This document shows positions 12,147-20,447 of a stretch of DNA of 35,125 nucleotides, one piece after another. Position numbers and translations under genes: made by a program. Origin of the DNA: Siminovitchia terrae (GTDB lineage: Bacteria > Bacillota > Bacilli > Bacillales > Bacillaceae_C). Below the pieces are notes generated by a model. The model worked only from the letters and a program-made list of their open reading frames with translations, had not been told where the DNA came from and ran no database searches. The stretch is from positions 116,489 through 151,613 of the forward strand of contig NZ_QYTW02000009.1 in NCBI RefSeq assembly GCF_003605405.2, written 5' to 3'. Within the stretch, counting starts at the first letter, position 1. The number at the start of each line of letters is the position of its first letter.

Positions 12147-12169
12147 AGCACCCACTGCGGTGCTTTTTC
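12147..12169 (+). terminator. Terminator after the zinc-finger orphan
   Basis: AGCACC (12147-12152) pairs with GGTGCT (12159-12164), followed by a T-run. Confidence 0.7.
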
Positions 12170-12191
12170 TTAGTCCCAAAACAACATAAAT

Positions 12192-12266
12192 ATGACGAAG
12201 CTAAAGGAAAAGAAAGCAAAAAAAGGAAAGCGACGTTCTCCGGGCAAGAAGAAACGTCGCAAATGA
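12192..12266 (+). CDS. Possible 24-residue basic peptide
   Basis: ATG 12192 opens a 24-codon frame composed almost entirely of Lys and Arg (KKGKRRSPGKKKRRK at the end). No ribosome site is visible. The coding DNA also forms hairpin GCGACGTT/AACGTCGC, which may be the real constraint. Confidence 0.2.
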   Translation: MTKLKEKKAKKGKRRSPGKKKRRK

Positions 12267-12275
12267 AAGGGGAGT

Positions 12276-12296
12276 AAGGGAGCTAAAAACTCCCTT
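12276..12296 (+). terminator. Weak terminator-like hairpin
   Basis: AAGGGAG (12276-12282) and CTCCCTT (12290-12296) pair around a 7-base A-rich loop, followed by CTCC rather than a T-run. Confidence 0.35.
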
Positions 12297-12457
12297 CTCC
12301 AACTGTAGTATACCATGTTGACGTAAAAACCATGAAAAAAATGATTGGTTTAATCTAGTATTCCTATTTTTATTCATTGTGCACTTAACAACGTACTTTT
12401 TCTAATACTTTAAAACAGTACAGATGTAGCGCCAACTTAACTTAATTGGTAAGATAT

Positions 12458-12477
12458 CCCTATACATATGTGTAGGG
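12458..12477 (+). promoter_or_regulatory. Inverted repeat over the lipoprotein ribosome site
   Basis: CCCTATACA and TGTGTAGGG pair over nine bases with a two-base loop. The right arm contains the start of the AGGGGG ribosome site of the lipoprotein gene. It may mask translation, or be an operator over a TATACA -10. Confidence 0.4.
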
Positions 12478-12487
12478 GGTTAATGTC

Positions 12488-13189
12488 TTGAAACGTATTA
12501 TTATGTTCATATTAGTGTCTATAATTCTAGTCGGGTGTTCAATTGAAAGGGAATCACCCGAAGAAAGAGAAAAACTGAAAGCGAAAGAGCAAGAGACAAT
12601 TGAGCAAACAGATGGCCTTGAGGAAGGCTATGAAGTCGAAGAAGTGATAGAGTTAACTGCTCAAGAGCAAATGCTTGAAGATATAACAGATTTATTTGCA
12701 GATGATTTAGCTTTTGATACTGGATCATATGTTAAAGGAGATATACCAAAAGGAGAGTACGCATTTGTTACTTTCGAAGGTAGCGGACAATATTATTCTG
12801 AAAAAGATGCAGGTGGGAATATTATTGATAATGAAAACTTTGATAGTTTCGGATACGTAGAAGTACATGAAGCAGGAAACATTGAAACTAGTGGGGTATT
12901 AGTGAAAGTAGATGCATTGGATGAACTAGAGGTATCTGGAGCGAAAGAGCTTTATGAAACACTAAATAACACGGAAGAGTATATGGACTCAGGTTGGTAT
13001 AAAGTAGGTGTGGATATAGATCCTGGTGAATATGTCATTGAAAGTTTTGGGGACGGATATGTCGCTGTTATGACTGGACCTGTTGGAAACAATGAGATTA
13101 TAAATAACGAAAATTTTAATGGGAGATACTCTGTGAATGTACAAGAAGGTCAATACTTAGTAATTTCAAGAGGAACAATTTCTAATTAA
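12488..13189 (+). CDS. Prophage lipoprotein with a duplicated domain
   Basis: A 233-residue secreted lipoprotein. A signal peptide ends in lipobox LVGC with acylated C17, followed by an acidic linker. Two copies of one domain follow (about 78-136 and 167-230), sharing GxYxxGxDIxxGEY and II(D/N)NENF. It is anchored on the outer face of the membrane. Surface lipoproteins of prophages often alter superinfection or host surface properties; that role is an inference here. TTG 12488 follows AGGGGG. It stands alone between the regulatory and packaging modules. Confidence 0.8.
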   Translation: MKRIIMFILVSIILVGCSIERESPEEREKLKAKEQETIEQTDGLEEGYEVEEVIELTAQEQMLEDITDLFADDLAFDTGSYVKGDIPKGEYAFVTFEGSGQYYSEKDAGGNIIDNENFDSFGYVEVHEAGNIETSGVLVKVDALDELEVSGAKELYETLNNTEEYMDSGWYKVGVDIDPGEYVIESFGDGYVAVMTGPVGNNEIINNENFNGRYSVNVQEGQYLVISRGTISN

Positions 13190-13214
13190 AGTTAGACATA
13201 AAGAACAGGAGCTG

Positions 13215-13595
13215 ATGAAGATTAATCTAATTCAATGTGAATCTTGTAAAGGTTTGATCTCTAGTGCAGCTGTTAACATCCATGACAAACAAATTAAACC
13301 TGGCATTCAAGCAAGAGTATGGGATTGTAACCATTGTAAGCATGAGCATTTCATTATGGTGATGGACAAGACATCTAGGCGTATGATGCAGGAGAACAAG
13401 AAAGACAGACAGAAGATCGGAAACATTAACAAGAGAGCACAGATGCTTAAGGGAGAGAATCAATTGACCGAGGAACAAGCTATGAAGAACCTATCCCAGG
13501 TTGAAAAGATTCAAGCCCGTATAGATAAACGCACAAAGGAACTCGATGAACATAGTCAGAGGTTAGCGAATGAATATCAAGAAGCGTTGCGGTAA
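13215..13595 (+). CDS. Zinc-knuckle coiled-coil phage protein
   Basis: A 126-residue protein. The N-terminus has two Cys pairs (CESCK, CNHCK), and residues 60-126 form a charged helix likely to coil (NLSQVEKIQARIDKRTKEL). It overlaps the HNH gene by 26 bases and so belongs to the packaging operon. ATG 13215 has AGGAG only 3 bases upstream, so the start is less certain. Confidence 0.7.
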   Translation: MKINLIQCESCKGLISSAAVNIHDKQIKPGIQARVWDCNHCKHEHFIMVMDKTSRRMMQENKKDRQKIGNINKRAQMLKGENQLTEEQAMKNLSQVEKIQARIDKRTKELDEHSQRLANEYQEALR

Positions 13596-13947
13596 GGTTG
13601 GTTGCAATGCACTGATTGATATAACAGAAACATATTGCAGAAAACATACCAACCATAATCATAAGCAGTACGAGAGGATAAGGACATTAACAGAAGAAGG
13701 TCGAGCCTACAAAAGATTTTATAGTACAAAGGAATGGAAGTCGTTACGCTATCAAGCTTTCTTGCGTGACGGCTTTTGTTGTGTCCAATGTGGCCGAGAA
13801 GCAGAGGTCGGAGATCACATCATACCGACTAAAGTGAGATGGGATTTAAGGCTGGATATAGACAATGTGCAATCGATGTGCTTTGAATGCCATAACAAAA
13901 AGACAGCAGAGGATGAGCAGAAGTATGGCATATGCCCCCCCACCTAA
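13570..13947 (+). CDS. HNH endonuclease
   Basis: A 125-residue HNH nuclease. The motif is visible as GDHIIPTK (H83), N99 in DIDNV and H108 in CHNKKT, with zinc pairs C71/C74 and C104/C107. In HK97-like phages an HNH protein next to terminase assists specific cos cleavage. It starts inside the preceding gene (ATG 13570) and ends at a GC-rich non-coding stretch before TerS, the usual cos position. Confidence 0.92.
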   Translation: MNIKKRCGKVGCNALIDITETYCRKHTNHNHKQYERIRTLTEEGRAYKRFYSTKEWKSLRYQAFLRDGFCCVQCGREAEVGDHIIPTKVRWDLRLDIDNVQSMCFECHNKKTAEDEQKYGICPPT

Positions 13948-14000
13948 AATAACCCTTGGGGGAACTGCTGCCGGAAAGACGGTGCGCACCTTTCTCTCCG
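13934..14000. other. Candidate cos site
   Basis: This unusually GC-rich stretch overlaps the HNH gene end. It contains a C-run facing TTGGGGG and the perfect 10-base palindrome GGTGCGCACC (13981-13990). The non-coding gap 13948-14070 sits between HNH and TerS, where cos is found in many HNH-bearing siphophages. The cleavage point cannot be read from sequence alone. Confidence 0.4.
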
Positions 14001-14070
14001 AAAAATGCGATTATGAAAGGTCAAAATTGGTCGGAACCTAATAATTGGTAAAAATAGGAGGTGAGCAGGT

Positions 14071-14568
14071 ATGAGAGGGAAGCCTTCTCGAAGATTACAC
14101 TCTAAAGACGACTTAAAAAAACATAAAAAGGGCAAGGATCACGTTGCCAAGGAAATTGCCAGGCAAGATACTTTGAACGATTACGATCAATTGCAAGTTA
14201 AGCCCATTCCGAGCCACTTATGCTATTACGGCAAACAAGAATGGAAAAGGATTATTCCCTTGCTGCAGCAACTTCCAATAGCAGAACTGGATAGGCAAAT
14301 GATTGAATCGTATTGTCAGCTGCATGGATTCAAAAGGCGATTGCAAAAGGATATACAGGAATTTGGGGAAGTAACTAATTTTTATGATGAGGACGGTAAT
14401 CTTACCAATAGAAGGATTAATCCCTCATACAATGCTTACCTTTCAACAGTGAAAGAAATACGGATGATAGCAAACCAGTTGGGTATGACAATTAACAGCA
14501 GGCTTGAATTGGCGATACCGGACGGGGAAAAAGAAGAGGATGAGATTTTAAAGTTGTTGAAGGGGTGA
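14071..14568 (+). CDS. terS: Terminase small subunit, P27 family
   Basis: A 165-residue DNA-recognition subunit of the packaging motor. It has the basic N-terminus, the central KEWKRI-type helix (KQEWKRIIPLLQQLPIAELD) and the C-terminal segment INPSYNAYLSTVKEIRMIAN that are typical of phage P27-type TerS. ATG 14071 follows AGGAGGTGA. It should bind the adjacent cos. Confidence 0.88.
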   Translation: MRGKPSRRLHSKDDLKKHKKGKDHVAKEIARQDTLNDYDQLQVKPIPSHLCYYGKQEWKRIIPLLQQLPIAELDRQMIESYCQLHGFKRRLQKDIQEFGEVTNFYDEDGNLTNRRINPSYNAYLSTVKEIRMIANQLGMTINSRLELAIPDGEKEEDEILKLLKG

Positions 14569-14572
14569 TTTT

Positions 14573-14851
14573 GTGGCTAGGTTTATAGCGAAACAACCAA
14601 ATGGATTGTATCTTCGATTTAGTACAATTGTTGATTGTCCAACTCACATAAACATGACGAAAGAGGATTATTTAAACAATGTCACTGGAACCGTTAGAAA
14701 TAGGGATGAAGGTGAGATCATTTTAAATCAACATCTACAACCATTTTCAGAAGTGATTGAACGATTTGTACCAAATAATATGACTGAAAGTGAATTCAAA
14801 GATTTATTACAAGAAACAAAAGATATAAATGCGAAATATAGAACAACCTGA
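14573..14851 (+). CDS. Small phage protein, unknown
   Basis: A 92-residue soluble protein, not recognised, between TerS and TerL. GTG 14573 follows GGGGTGA, which overlaps the end of terS. A terminator lies directly after its stop, so the TerL cluster may need its own promoter or antitermination. Confidence 0.65.
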   Translation: MARFIAKQPNGLYLRFSTIVDCPTHINMTKEDYLNNVTGTVRNRDEGEIILNQHLQPFSEVIERFVPNNMTESEFKDLLQETKDINAKYRTT

Positions 14852-14877
14852 AGACACTCACTTAGAGTGTCTTTTTA
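14852..14877 (+). terminator. Terminator inside the packaging block
   Basis: AGACACTC (14852-14859) pairs perfectly with GAGTGTCT (14865-14872), followed by TTTT. It separates terS from the terL group. Confidence 0.75.
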
Positions 14878-14901
14878 TTACACGAATAGGGGTGGGATAA
14901 C

Positions 14902-15141
14902 TTGTCTGTAGAAGAATCGAATAAGGTTATGGAAATATTAGCGAGAGCAACACGAGAGTTTGATGTTTTAAATGCAACTGCTAGAGTGATGGGTAAACAA
15001 ACTGCAGAGAGCGGAGAGCAGCTGCATAAATTAGGCAGAGGGCTGGTTGAGCAAGCTCACAAAGCAATTGACCTAGGTTTTACACCCAACGAACAACAAA
15101 AGATGTGTAGGATGCTAAAAGGAGACGAAATCCGATGTTGA
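14902..15141 (+). CDS. Small helical phage protein
   Basis: A 79-residue all-helical protein, not recognised. TTG 14902 follows AGGGGTGGG. It overlaps the following gene by 7 bases. Its location in the packaging cluster suggests a minor packaging or accessory role, without direct evidence. Confidence 0.6.
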   Translation: MSVEESNKVMEILARATREFDVLNATARVMGKQTAESGEQLHKLGRGLVEQAHKAIDLGFTPNEQQKMCRMLKGDEIRC

Positions 15142-15389
15142 TTGTAAGATTAAAAGGTGTTTTTAATAGCGAGGTACACGATAGGGTTAGAGAAAACATT
15201 AAACAGCAAATTTCAGAAGGATTAATTGTCCATGATGATGCAATTGAAATTACTTTTGCAGATGATATGTGCCTAGAATGTGGCAGTATTGAATATGAAG
15301 AAGTGAAAATGTCCAATCAAAAAGGCAATGCACTCGAACACATTTTAAATTGCGTAAACTGTGGACATCAAAGGAATCTCTTGAAATGA
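15135..15389 (+). CDS. Zinc-finger phage protein upstream of TerL
   Basis: An 84-residue protein with MCLECG and NCVNCG knuckles about 25 residues apart in its C-terminal half, probably zinc-binding. The N-terminal half is beta and helix. It is coupled at both ends: it overlaps the previous stop, and its stop overlaps the TerL ATG. Confidence 0.65.
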   Translation: MLIVRLKGVFNSEVHDRVRENIKQQISEGLIVHDDAIEITFADDMCLECGSIEYEEVKMSNQKGNALEHILNCVNCGHQRNLLK

Positions 15390-17113
15390 ATTTCAACGAT
15401 CCGGGAACGCAATATGCTCGAAAGGTTGTCAACGGAGAAATCTTAGCAGGAAAAAAGGTTATACAAGCGTGCCAGCGTCATTTAAACGACTTAGAAAAAG
15501 ATAACTTTGACTATATATACATTCCTAAACGTGCTGAAATTGCGGTCAAGTTTATGGAGATTCTTCCGGATATTTCAACCGGAAAGCCAGTTAAACTTGC
15601 TCAGTTTCAGCTTTTTATTGTCTATTCATTATTTGGTTGGTACCGGAAAGACAATACTGATTTACGCAGGTTCAACAAAGCATTAATAAGTATGGCCCGA
15701 AAGAATGGGAAGTCTGCTCTGATCAGTAGCATTGCAATATTTGAATTCTTGGGAGGTAAATTCCCGATTCAAAACAGGCAGATTTATTGTACAGCGCAAT
15801 CTAGGGAACAAGCGTCAATTGTTTTCGATATGGTTGTACAGCGTTTAGACGGGTTACTTTCAAAGTCAGAGGCTATCCGAGAATCAGTACACAAGGTACG
15901 CAATGAAATTAAACATGTTCCGTCTTATAGTGTTTTAAAGCCGTTATCCAAAGAAACTGGAAATATCAACGGATTGGCTCCAACACTCTCAATTTTGGAT
16001 GAATATGGAGCAAGTAAAGATAACAGCATGATGGAAGTGCTTGAGTCTGGATCCATGCTACAGCCCAACATGCTGACTCTGATTATTTCTACAGCATATT
16101 TTGATTTAAACAGCCCAATGTACACGCAGGAATACCAATACGGCCGGAAAATCCTCAACGGGGATACTGATAACGAGAACTATTTTGTTCTGGTATATGA
16201 ACAGGATGATGAAAAAGAAATCTACAACGAGGAAATGTGGATTAAAAGTAACCCGTTGATGGAAGTTGAAGCGATCAAGGACACGCTTATTCGTAATTTA
16301 AGGAAACGGGTAAGTGAATCAATTGCTAAAAATGACTTACTTGGTCTGATCGTAAAGAACTTCAACATGTGGAAGCAGGGAGCAGAAAACTCCTTCCTGC
16401 CAGCAAAAGAATGGCAAGCGTGCGAAACAGACCCAATTAATATTTATGGTCGTGACGTCTTTTTAGGGCTAGATTTATCGCGAACAGATGATATTACGGC
16501 TCTATACCACATAGTACCGTTGGAAAAGGAAAGGTTTTATGTAGATGGGCATTCCTTCATTGGTACTGTTGGTGGATTAGAGGCAAAGTCCAAGAGAGAT
16601 AAAATCGACTATCAAATGCTAATAGATCACGGTTATGCTACGGCAACCAATTTAAAGAGCGGTTTTATCAATATAACCCAGGTTGTCCATCATGCAGCAA
16701 GATTAATAATGGACAACAATCTCAATGTAATAGCGTTTTGCTATGACCCTTGGAGCATTTCAAACTTTTTAAGTGAATGGGAAAAGGAGTATCCAGATTT
16801 AGATATTCCGTTCATCGAAGTACCACAAAACTTTAAATTTCTATCGGAGCCGATTAAACAATTCCGGTTTGGTGTTTATGAAAGGAAAATACTCCACAGC
16901 AATAATCCGTTATTGAATATCGCGATTAATAACGCAGTCGTTAAATACGACAATAATGCGAATGTCATATTGGACAAGCAAAAAAACAGGGAAAAGATTG
17001 ACCCAATTGTCGCTACAATTACTGGATTTTCTGAAGCCCGGAATTATGAATATCGTGGTATGGACATCAAACAAATCGAAGAATACATCCTTAGCAATGA
17101 TTTTGGATTTTAA
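15386..17113 (+). CDS. terL: Terminase large subunit
   Basis: A 575-residue packaging ATPase and nuclease. Walker A is ARKNGKSAL (K109), Walker B LSILDEYG (D205, E206), and the coupling motif is IISTA. The RNase-H-like nuclease begins at LGLDLSRTDD (D363, D369). ATG 15386 was chosen because AAAGGAATC precedes it and it gives an ATGA overlap; the frame continues upstream to 15350, inside the previous gene. Length and motifs are normal for HK97/cos-type enzymes. Confidence 0.95.
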   Translation: MNFNDPGTQYARKVVNGEILAGKKVIQACQRHLNDLEKDNFDYIYIPKRAEIAVKFMEILPDISTGKPVKLAQFQLFIVYSLFGWYRKDNTDLRRFNKALISMARKNGKSALISSIAIFEFLGGKFPIQNRQIYCTAQSREQASIVFDMVVQRLDGLLSKSEAIRESVHKVRNEIKHVPSYSVLKPLSKETGNINGLAPTLSILDEYGASKDNSMMEVLESGSMLQPNMLTLIISTAYFDLNSPMYTQEYQYGRKILNGDTDNENYFVLVYEQDDEKEIYNEEMWIKSNPLMEVEAIKDTLIRNLRKRVSESIAKNDLLGLIVKNFNMWKQGAENSFLPAKEWQACETDPINIYGRDVFLGLDLSRTDDITALYHIVPLEKERFYVDGHSFIGTVGGLEAKSKRDKIDYQMLIDHGYATATNLKSGFINITQVVHHAARLIMDNNLNVIAFCYDPWSISNFLSEWEKEYPDLDIPFIEVPQNFKFLSEPIKQFRFGVYERKILHSNNPLLNIAINNAVVKYDNNANVILDKQKNREKIDPIVATITGFSEARNYEYRGMDIKQIEEYILSNDFGF

Positions 17114-17126
17114 GGAGTGATTAGTT

Positions 17127-17261
17127 GTGAGTAAAGCACCTAAGCAAAATGCGCGATGCCTTGAATGCGAATGGGAGCTAAAAGGAACCCACAGGTGGTT
17201 AGATGGCATTAAATGTCCTGAATGCAACGGGATTGTACTTACTGAGGTGGTGAAAAAATGA
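17127..17261 (+). CDS. 44-residue zinc-ribbon protein
   Basis: Two knuckles (RCLECE and KCPECN) about 20 residues apart form a complete mini zinc ribbon. The start is GTG 17127, after AAGGAGTGA. It ends in an ATGA overlap with the membrane gene. The position between terL and portal is often taken by tiny phage genes. Function unknown. Confidence 0.65.
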   Translation: MSKAPKQNARCLECEWELKGTHRWLDGIKCPECNGIVLTEVVKK

Positions 17262-17455
17262 ATATTAACAAAGTAACAGACGCGCTAAAAGGAGTGGGTC
17301 TTTTTTTATTGGCGAATTTAACAGGAATTCTATTTTTAGCGGGAGTTGCTGTCATTGTATATGGATTCTTTCAATTTGGAACCAAAACCGGGATTTTTGC
17401 GTTGGGGATAGCAGCTGTACTCATATCTCTCATTCTAGCCCGAGAAAGGGGGTGA
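17258..17455 (+). CDS. Small two-TM protein between TerL and portal
   Basis: A 65-residue protein with hydrophobic segments at about 12-36 and 44-60. Short membrane proteins occur at this place in several Firmicute siphophages (some classified as DUF1056; assignment here not certain). ATG 17258 follows GAGGTGGTG. Function unknown. Confidence 0.65.
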   Translation: MNINKVTDALKGVGLFLLANLTGILFLAGVAVIVYGFFQFGTKTGIFALGIAAVLISLILARERG

Positions 17456-17461
17456 GGGTGA

Positions 17462-18709
17462 TTGCGGATCTTCTATCAATCCGAGACACGCGAATATACG
17501 CAGGAAGAAGCAGGGTTATTAATTAGTATGCTACCAGGCTTTACTGGTACTGCATCAAATTTCACTTCTGCCAAAGCAATTGAAAATAGTGATGTATTTA
17601 CTGTTATTAACTTGTTAGCTAGTGATGTGGCGTCACTTGATATTGACATGACTCAAAATGACATAGTTCAGTCAAACGAAACTGCGAATTTGTTCAACGT
17701 CAATCCTAACGGGCTGTATTCAGGTGGAACGCTAAAATTCATTATTACGGCAAACGCCTTGTTAAACGGCGAGTCTTTTTGTGAAGTCATTCGAAACAAA
17801 AAGGAGAAAATTATTGCATTTTACCATCTAAGAAATTCTCAAGTTGCTATCAAACGAGATGCTGAAACTAATTACAGGCTAGTTTATGACGTTTCAGATG
17901 ATAAAGGGAAGATCAGACGGAAGCAACCAAGAGACATCCTCCACTTTAAGTTTTTTACCCTTGATGGCATACGCGGCGTAAGTCCGTTAAGGTCACTTAA
18001 AGATGATCTATCCATGCAGCGGGACAGTAAAAGGTTCTTGGCCAACTTCTTTAAAAATGATACCCAAACAGGCGGCATCTTAAAGATGAAGCGCGGGATG
18101 TTGTCGAAAGAGGCTAGGGACAAAATCAAAAAGGAATGGCAAGAATCAAATGCTGGCGTGGATAATGCTCACAAGGTGTTGGTTATCGATGAAACCTTTG
18201 AATATGAGCCTATAGAAGTGGATACAGAGGTTTTGAAATTGATTAACGCCAGCACCTTTTCTACCGAAACCATTGGTAAAGTGTACCGAATTCCACGCCA
18301 TAAATTGGGGTTGGAAACATCAAATATGTCACTTGAACAAGCCAATCTGGATTATCTGACTTCCACGCTCAACAGTTATTTGAAAGTGATAACGAATGAA
18401 TTGAACTATAAGTTGGCAACTGATCGCAACAGTAAATACCAATTTGATACTTCACCGTTTAAAACAACCGATGTAGAGACTCACACGAAGCTCACGCTTG
18501 ATAAGTGGGACAAAGGAATCATCAGTTTGGATGAAACCAGAAAGCGATTGGGTGAACAACCCAGGAATGATGACTTTGGCAAAAAGCACATTGTCAGCTT
18601 GAACTATACCACTTTGGACAAACTCGAAGAATATCAAATGGCAAAAGCTAAGGGAGGTGATAAACATGGACAAGACGGAAACAAGGGAGCTGGTGACCAG
18701 CAAGATTGA
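17462..18709 (+). CDS. Portal protein, HK97 family
   Basis: A 415-residue portal that forms the dodecameric DNA gate at the capsid vertex. Typical features are SDVFTVINLLASDVASLDI near residue 40, GNAF-like NALLNGESFCEVIRN (about 100) and ETIGKVYRIPRHKLG in the C-terminal half. TTG 17462 follows GGGGGTGAGG. It overlaps the protease gene by 44 bases, as is common for this pair. Confidence 0.93.
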   Translation: MRIFYQSETREYTQEEAGLLISMLPGFTGTASNFTSAKAIENSDVFTVINLLASDVASLDIDMTQNDIVQSNETANLFNVNPNGLYSGGTLKFIITANALLNGESFCEVIRNKKEKIIAFYHLRNSQVAIKRDAETNYRLVYDVSDDKGKIRRKQPRDILHFKFFTLDGIRGVSPLRSLKDDLSMQRDSKRFLANFFKNDTQTGGILKMKRGMLSKEARDKIKKEWQESNAGVDNAHKVLVIDETFEYEPIEVDTEVLKLINASTFSTETIGKVYRIPRHKLGLETSNMSLEQANLDYLTSTLNSYLKVITNELNYKLATDRNSKYQFDTSPFKTTDVETHTKLTLDKWDKGIISLDETRKRLGEQPRNDDFGKKHIVSLNYTTLDKLEEYQMAKAKGGDKHGQDGNKGAGDQQD

Positions 18710-19244
18710 AATCCGGGAAGATGATGACGGCAATCGCACTTTGTCCGGTTATGCCGTTAAGTGGGAGAAAAAATCACACGTTATGGGCTACTATCGGAAA
18801 TTCCGAGAACAATTTAAAAAAGGTGCTTTCGCTGATTCTCTTGGAAAAGAAGATCAGCGTTTTTTATGGTCTCACGATACAGGCAAGGTACTAGGAAGGA
18901 CTAAAAATGGCACCTTGCGACTGGAAGAAGATTCAACAGGTTTGCGTTTTGAACTTGATTTACCCAAAACAACGCTCGGAAATGACACCTATGAATCTAT
19001 CAAGCGCGGTGACGTGGATGGTGTAAGTTTTGGATTCCAAAAGATTTCAGATGAAATCGAGGAACCTGACGACGATCTAATGTTGCGGACAGTTACGAAA
19101 GCTAAATTGCTGGAAGTATCTGCAGTTGCTTTCCCAGCTTATCCGGATAGCGAAGTGAGCGCACGTGGATATGACCCGATGAAGCATTTTGTCGAGGAAC
19201 AGGAAGAGTTAAGAGCAAAACTTTATGTATTAAATAATGTTTAG
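18666..19244 (+). CDS. Prohead protease, HK97 family (U35)
   Basis: A 192-residue capsid maturation protease. Catalytic H70 lies in FLWSHD and S121 in DGVSFGF, with LLEVSAVAFPAYPDSEV near the C-terminus. It should remove the N-terminal delta domain of the capsid protein encoded next. ATG 18666 follows GGGAGGTGA; the GTG three codons earlier overlaps that site. Confidence 0.93.
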   Translation: MDKTETRELVTSKIEIREDDDGNRTLSGYAVKWEKKSHVMGYYRKFREQFKKGAFADSLGKEDQRFLWSHDTGKVLGRTKNGTLRLEEDSTGLRFELDLPKTTLGNDTYESIKRGDVDGVSFGFQKISDEIEEPDDDLMLRTVTKAKLLEVSAVAFPAYPDSEVSARGYDPMKHFVEEQEELRAKLYVLNNV

Positions 19245-19255
19245 GAGATGAAAAC

Positions 19256-20431
19256 ATGAATCGTATTGCAGAAATCTTGAAAAGAAAAGCAGAAATTAAC
19301 GAAATGTTAAAGGATGAAAAGCGCAGCAATGATTTGGATTACAAGGCTCTTGAAAAGGAAATTCGTGAGTTGAATGAGGAGTTGGAAGAGCTGCAGACGC
19401 GTGAACGCCTCATGAAAGAAACCGAACAGCTTAATAATGGGGAAGTTGAAGAGCGCAGCCTACATGAACAGGCTCATCAAGGCGGCGAAGAAAGAACTTT
19501 GATTGAACCCACCGATGAACAGAGAGAAGCGTTTAAGGCTTACCTTGAGACACGTGAAATTGATGGCGGGTCACTCAAAACGGATTCCGGTTTTGTTGTA
19601 ATTCCGGAACAAATTGTACTGGAAATTATGAAGTTAAAAGAAGTGGAGTTCAACCTTGACCAATACGTCACTGTAAAGCAGGTAGGTTACGGAAGCGGCA
19701 AATATCCAGTTGTTCGGCAGTCTGAGGTTGCTGCTCTCCCGGAAGTTGCAGAACTTGAGGAAAACCCTAAGCTTGCTGTCAGACCTTTCTACGAATTAGG
19801 ATATGACATCAAAACATATCGCGGTTACTTCCGTGTTTCCCGTGAAGCTATCGAAGATGCGGCAGTTAACATCTTGGCTGAATTGATGACCTGGATGGCT
19901 CGTACTATTGCGGCTACGCGTAATGCTGCAATTATAAAAGCTATTAAAGAAGGAACACCTGGTGAAAAAGGCAAAACGCTAAAATTGGCAACCAAAAATG
20001 CGGTCGGTATTGATGGCATTAAAGATGCGATTAACCTTAACTTGAAGCCAAACTATGAGCATAATGTAGCAATCGTCTCTCAAACAGCCTTTGCCACACT
20101 TGACAAAATGAAAGACAAGCAAGGTAACTACTTGCTACAGCCGGACATCAAGGAAGCTAGCCAAAAACGTTTGCTCGGCGCTCAAGTCGTTGTCCTACCA
20201 GATGAAATGCTTGGGGCAAAGTCGACTAATACAATCATTATCGGTAACTTGAAAGACGCAATTGTCCTGTTTGACCGTAGCCAATATCAAGCGTCCTGGA
20301 CTGATTACATGCATTATGGTGAAGCCTTAATGGTAGCTGTCCGCCAAGATGTTCGTATTCTTGATGAGAAATCGGCAATTATTATCAATTTTGAAGCAGA
20401 AGCTCTGACAGAGGAACCAGAAGGGGTTTAA
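19256..20431 (+). CDS. Major capsid protein, HK97 fold
   Basis: A 391-residue capsid precursor. Residues 1-90 form a charged coiled-coil delta scaffold (LEKEIRELNEELEELQTRER). The HK97 fold follows from about 100 (TDSGFVVIPEQIVLEIMKL, RVSREAIEDA, AIVSQTAFATLDKMKDKQGN, DVRILDEKSAI). The cleavage point probably falls near residues 80-105 but cannot be fixed. ATG 19256 follows GGAG. Confidence 0.94.
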   Translation: MNRIAEILKRKAEINEMLKDEKRSNDLDYKALEKEIRELNEELEELQTRERLMKETEQLNNGEVEERSLHEQAHQGGEERTLIEPTDEQREAFKAYLETREIDGGSLKTDSGFVVIPEQIVLEIMKLKEVEFNLDQYVTVKQVGYGSGKYPVVRQSEVAALPEVAELEENPKLAVRPFYELGYDIKTYRGYFRVSREAIEDAAVNILAELMTWMARTIAATRNAAIIKAIKEGTPGEKGKTLKLATKNAVGIDGIKDAINLNLKPNYEHNVAIVSQTAFATLDKMKDKQGNYLLQPDIKEASQKRLLGAQVVVLPDEMLGAKSTNTIIIGNLKDAIVLFDRSQYQASWTDYMHYGEALMVAVRQDVRILDEKSAIIINFEAEALTEEPEGV

Positions 20432-20447
20432 GAAGGAGGTAATTTAG

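Noticed and set aside
12026-12277. 83-residue plus-strand frame overlapping the zinc-finger orphan
   Set aside because: It has no ribosome site and crosses a terminator; the translation looks non-coding.
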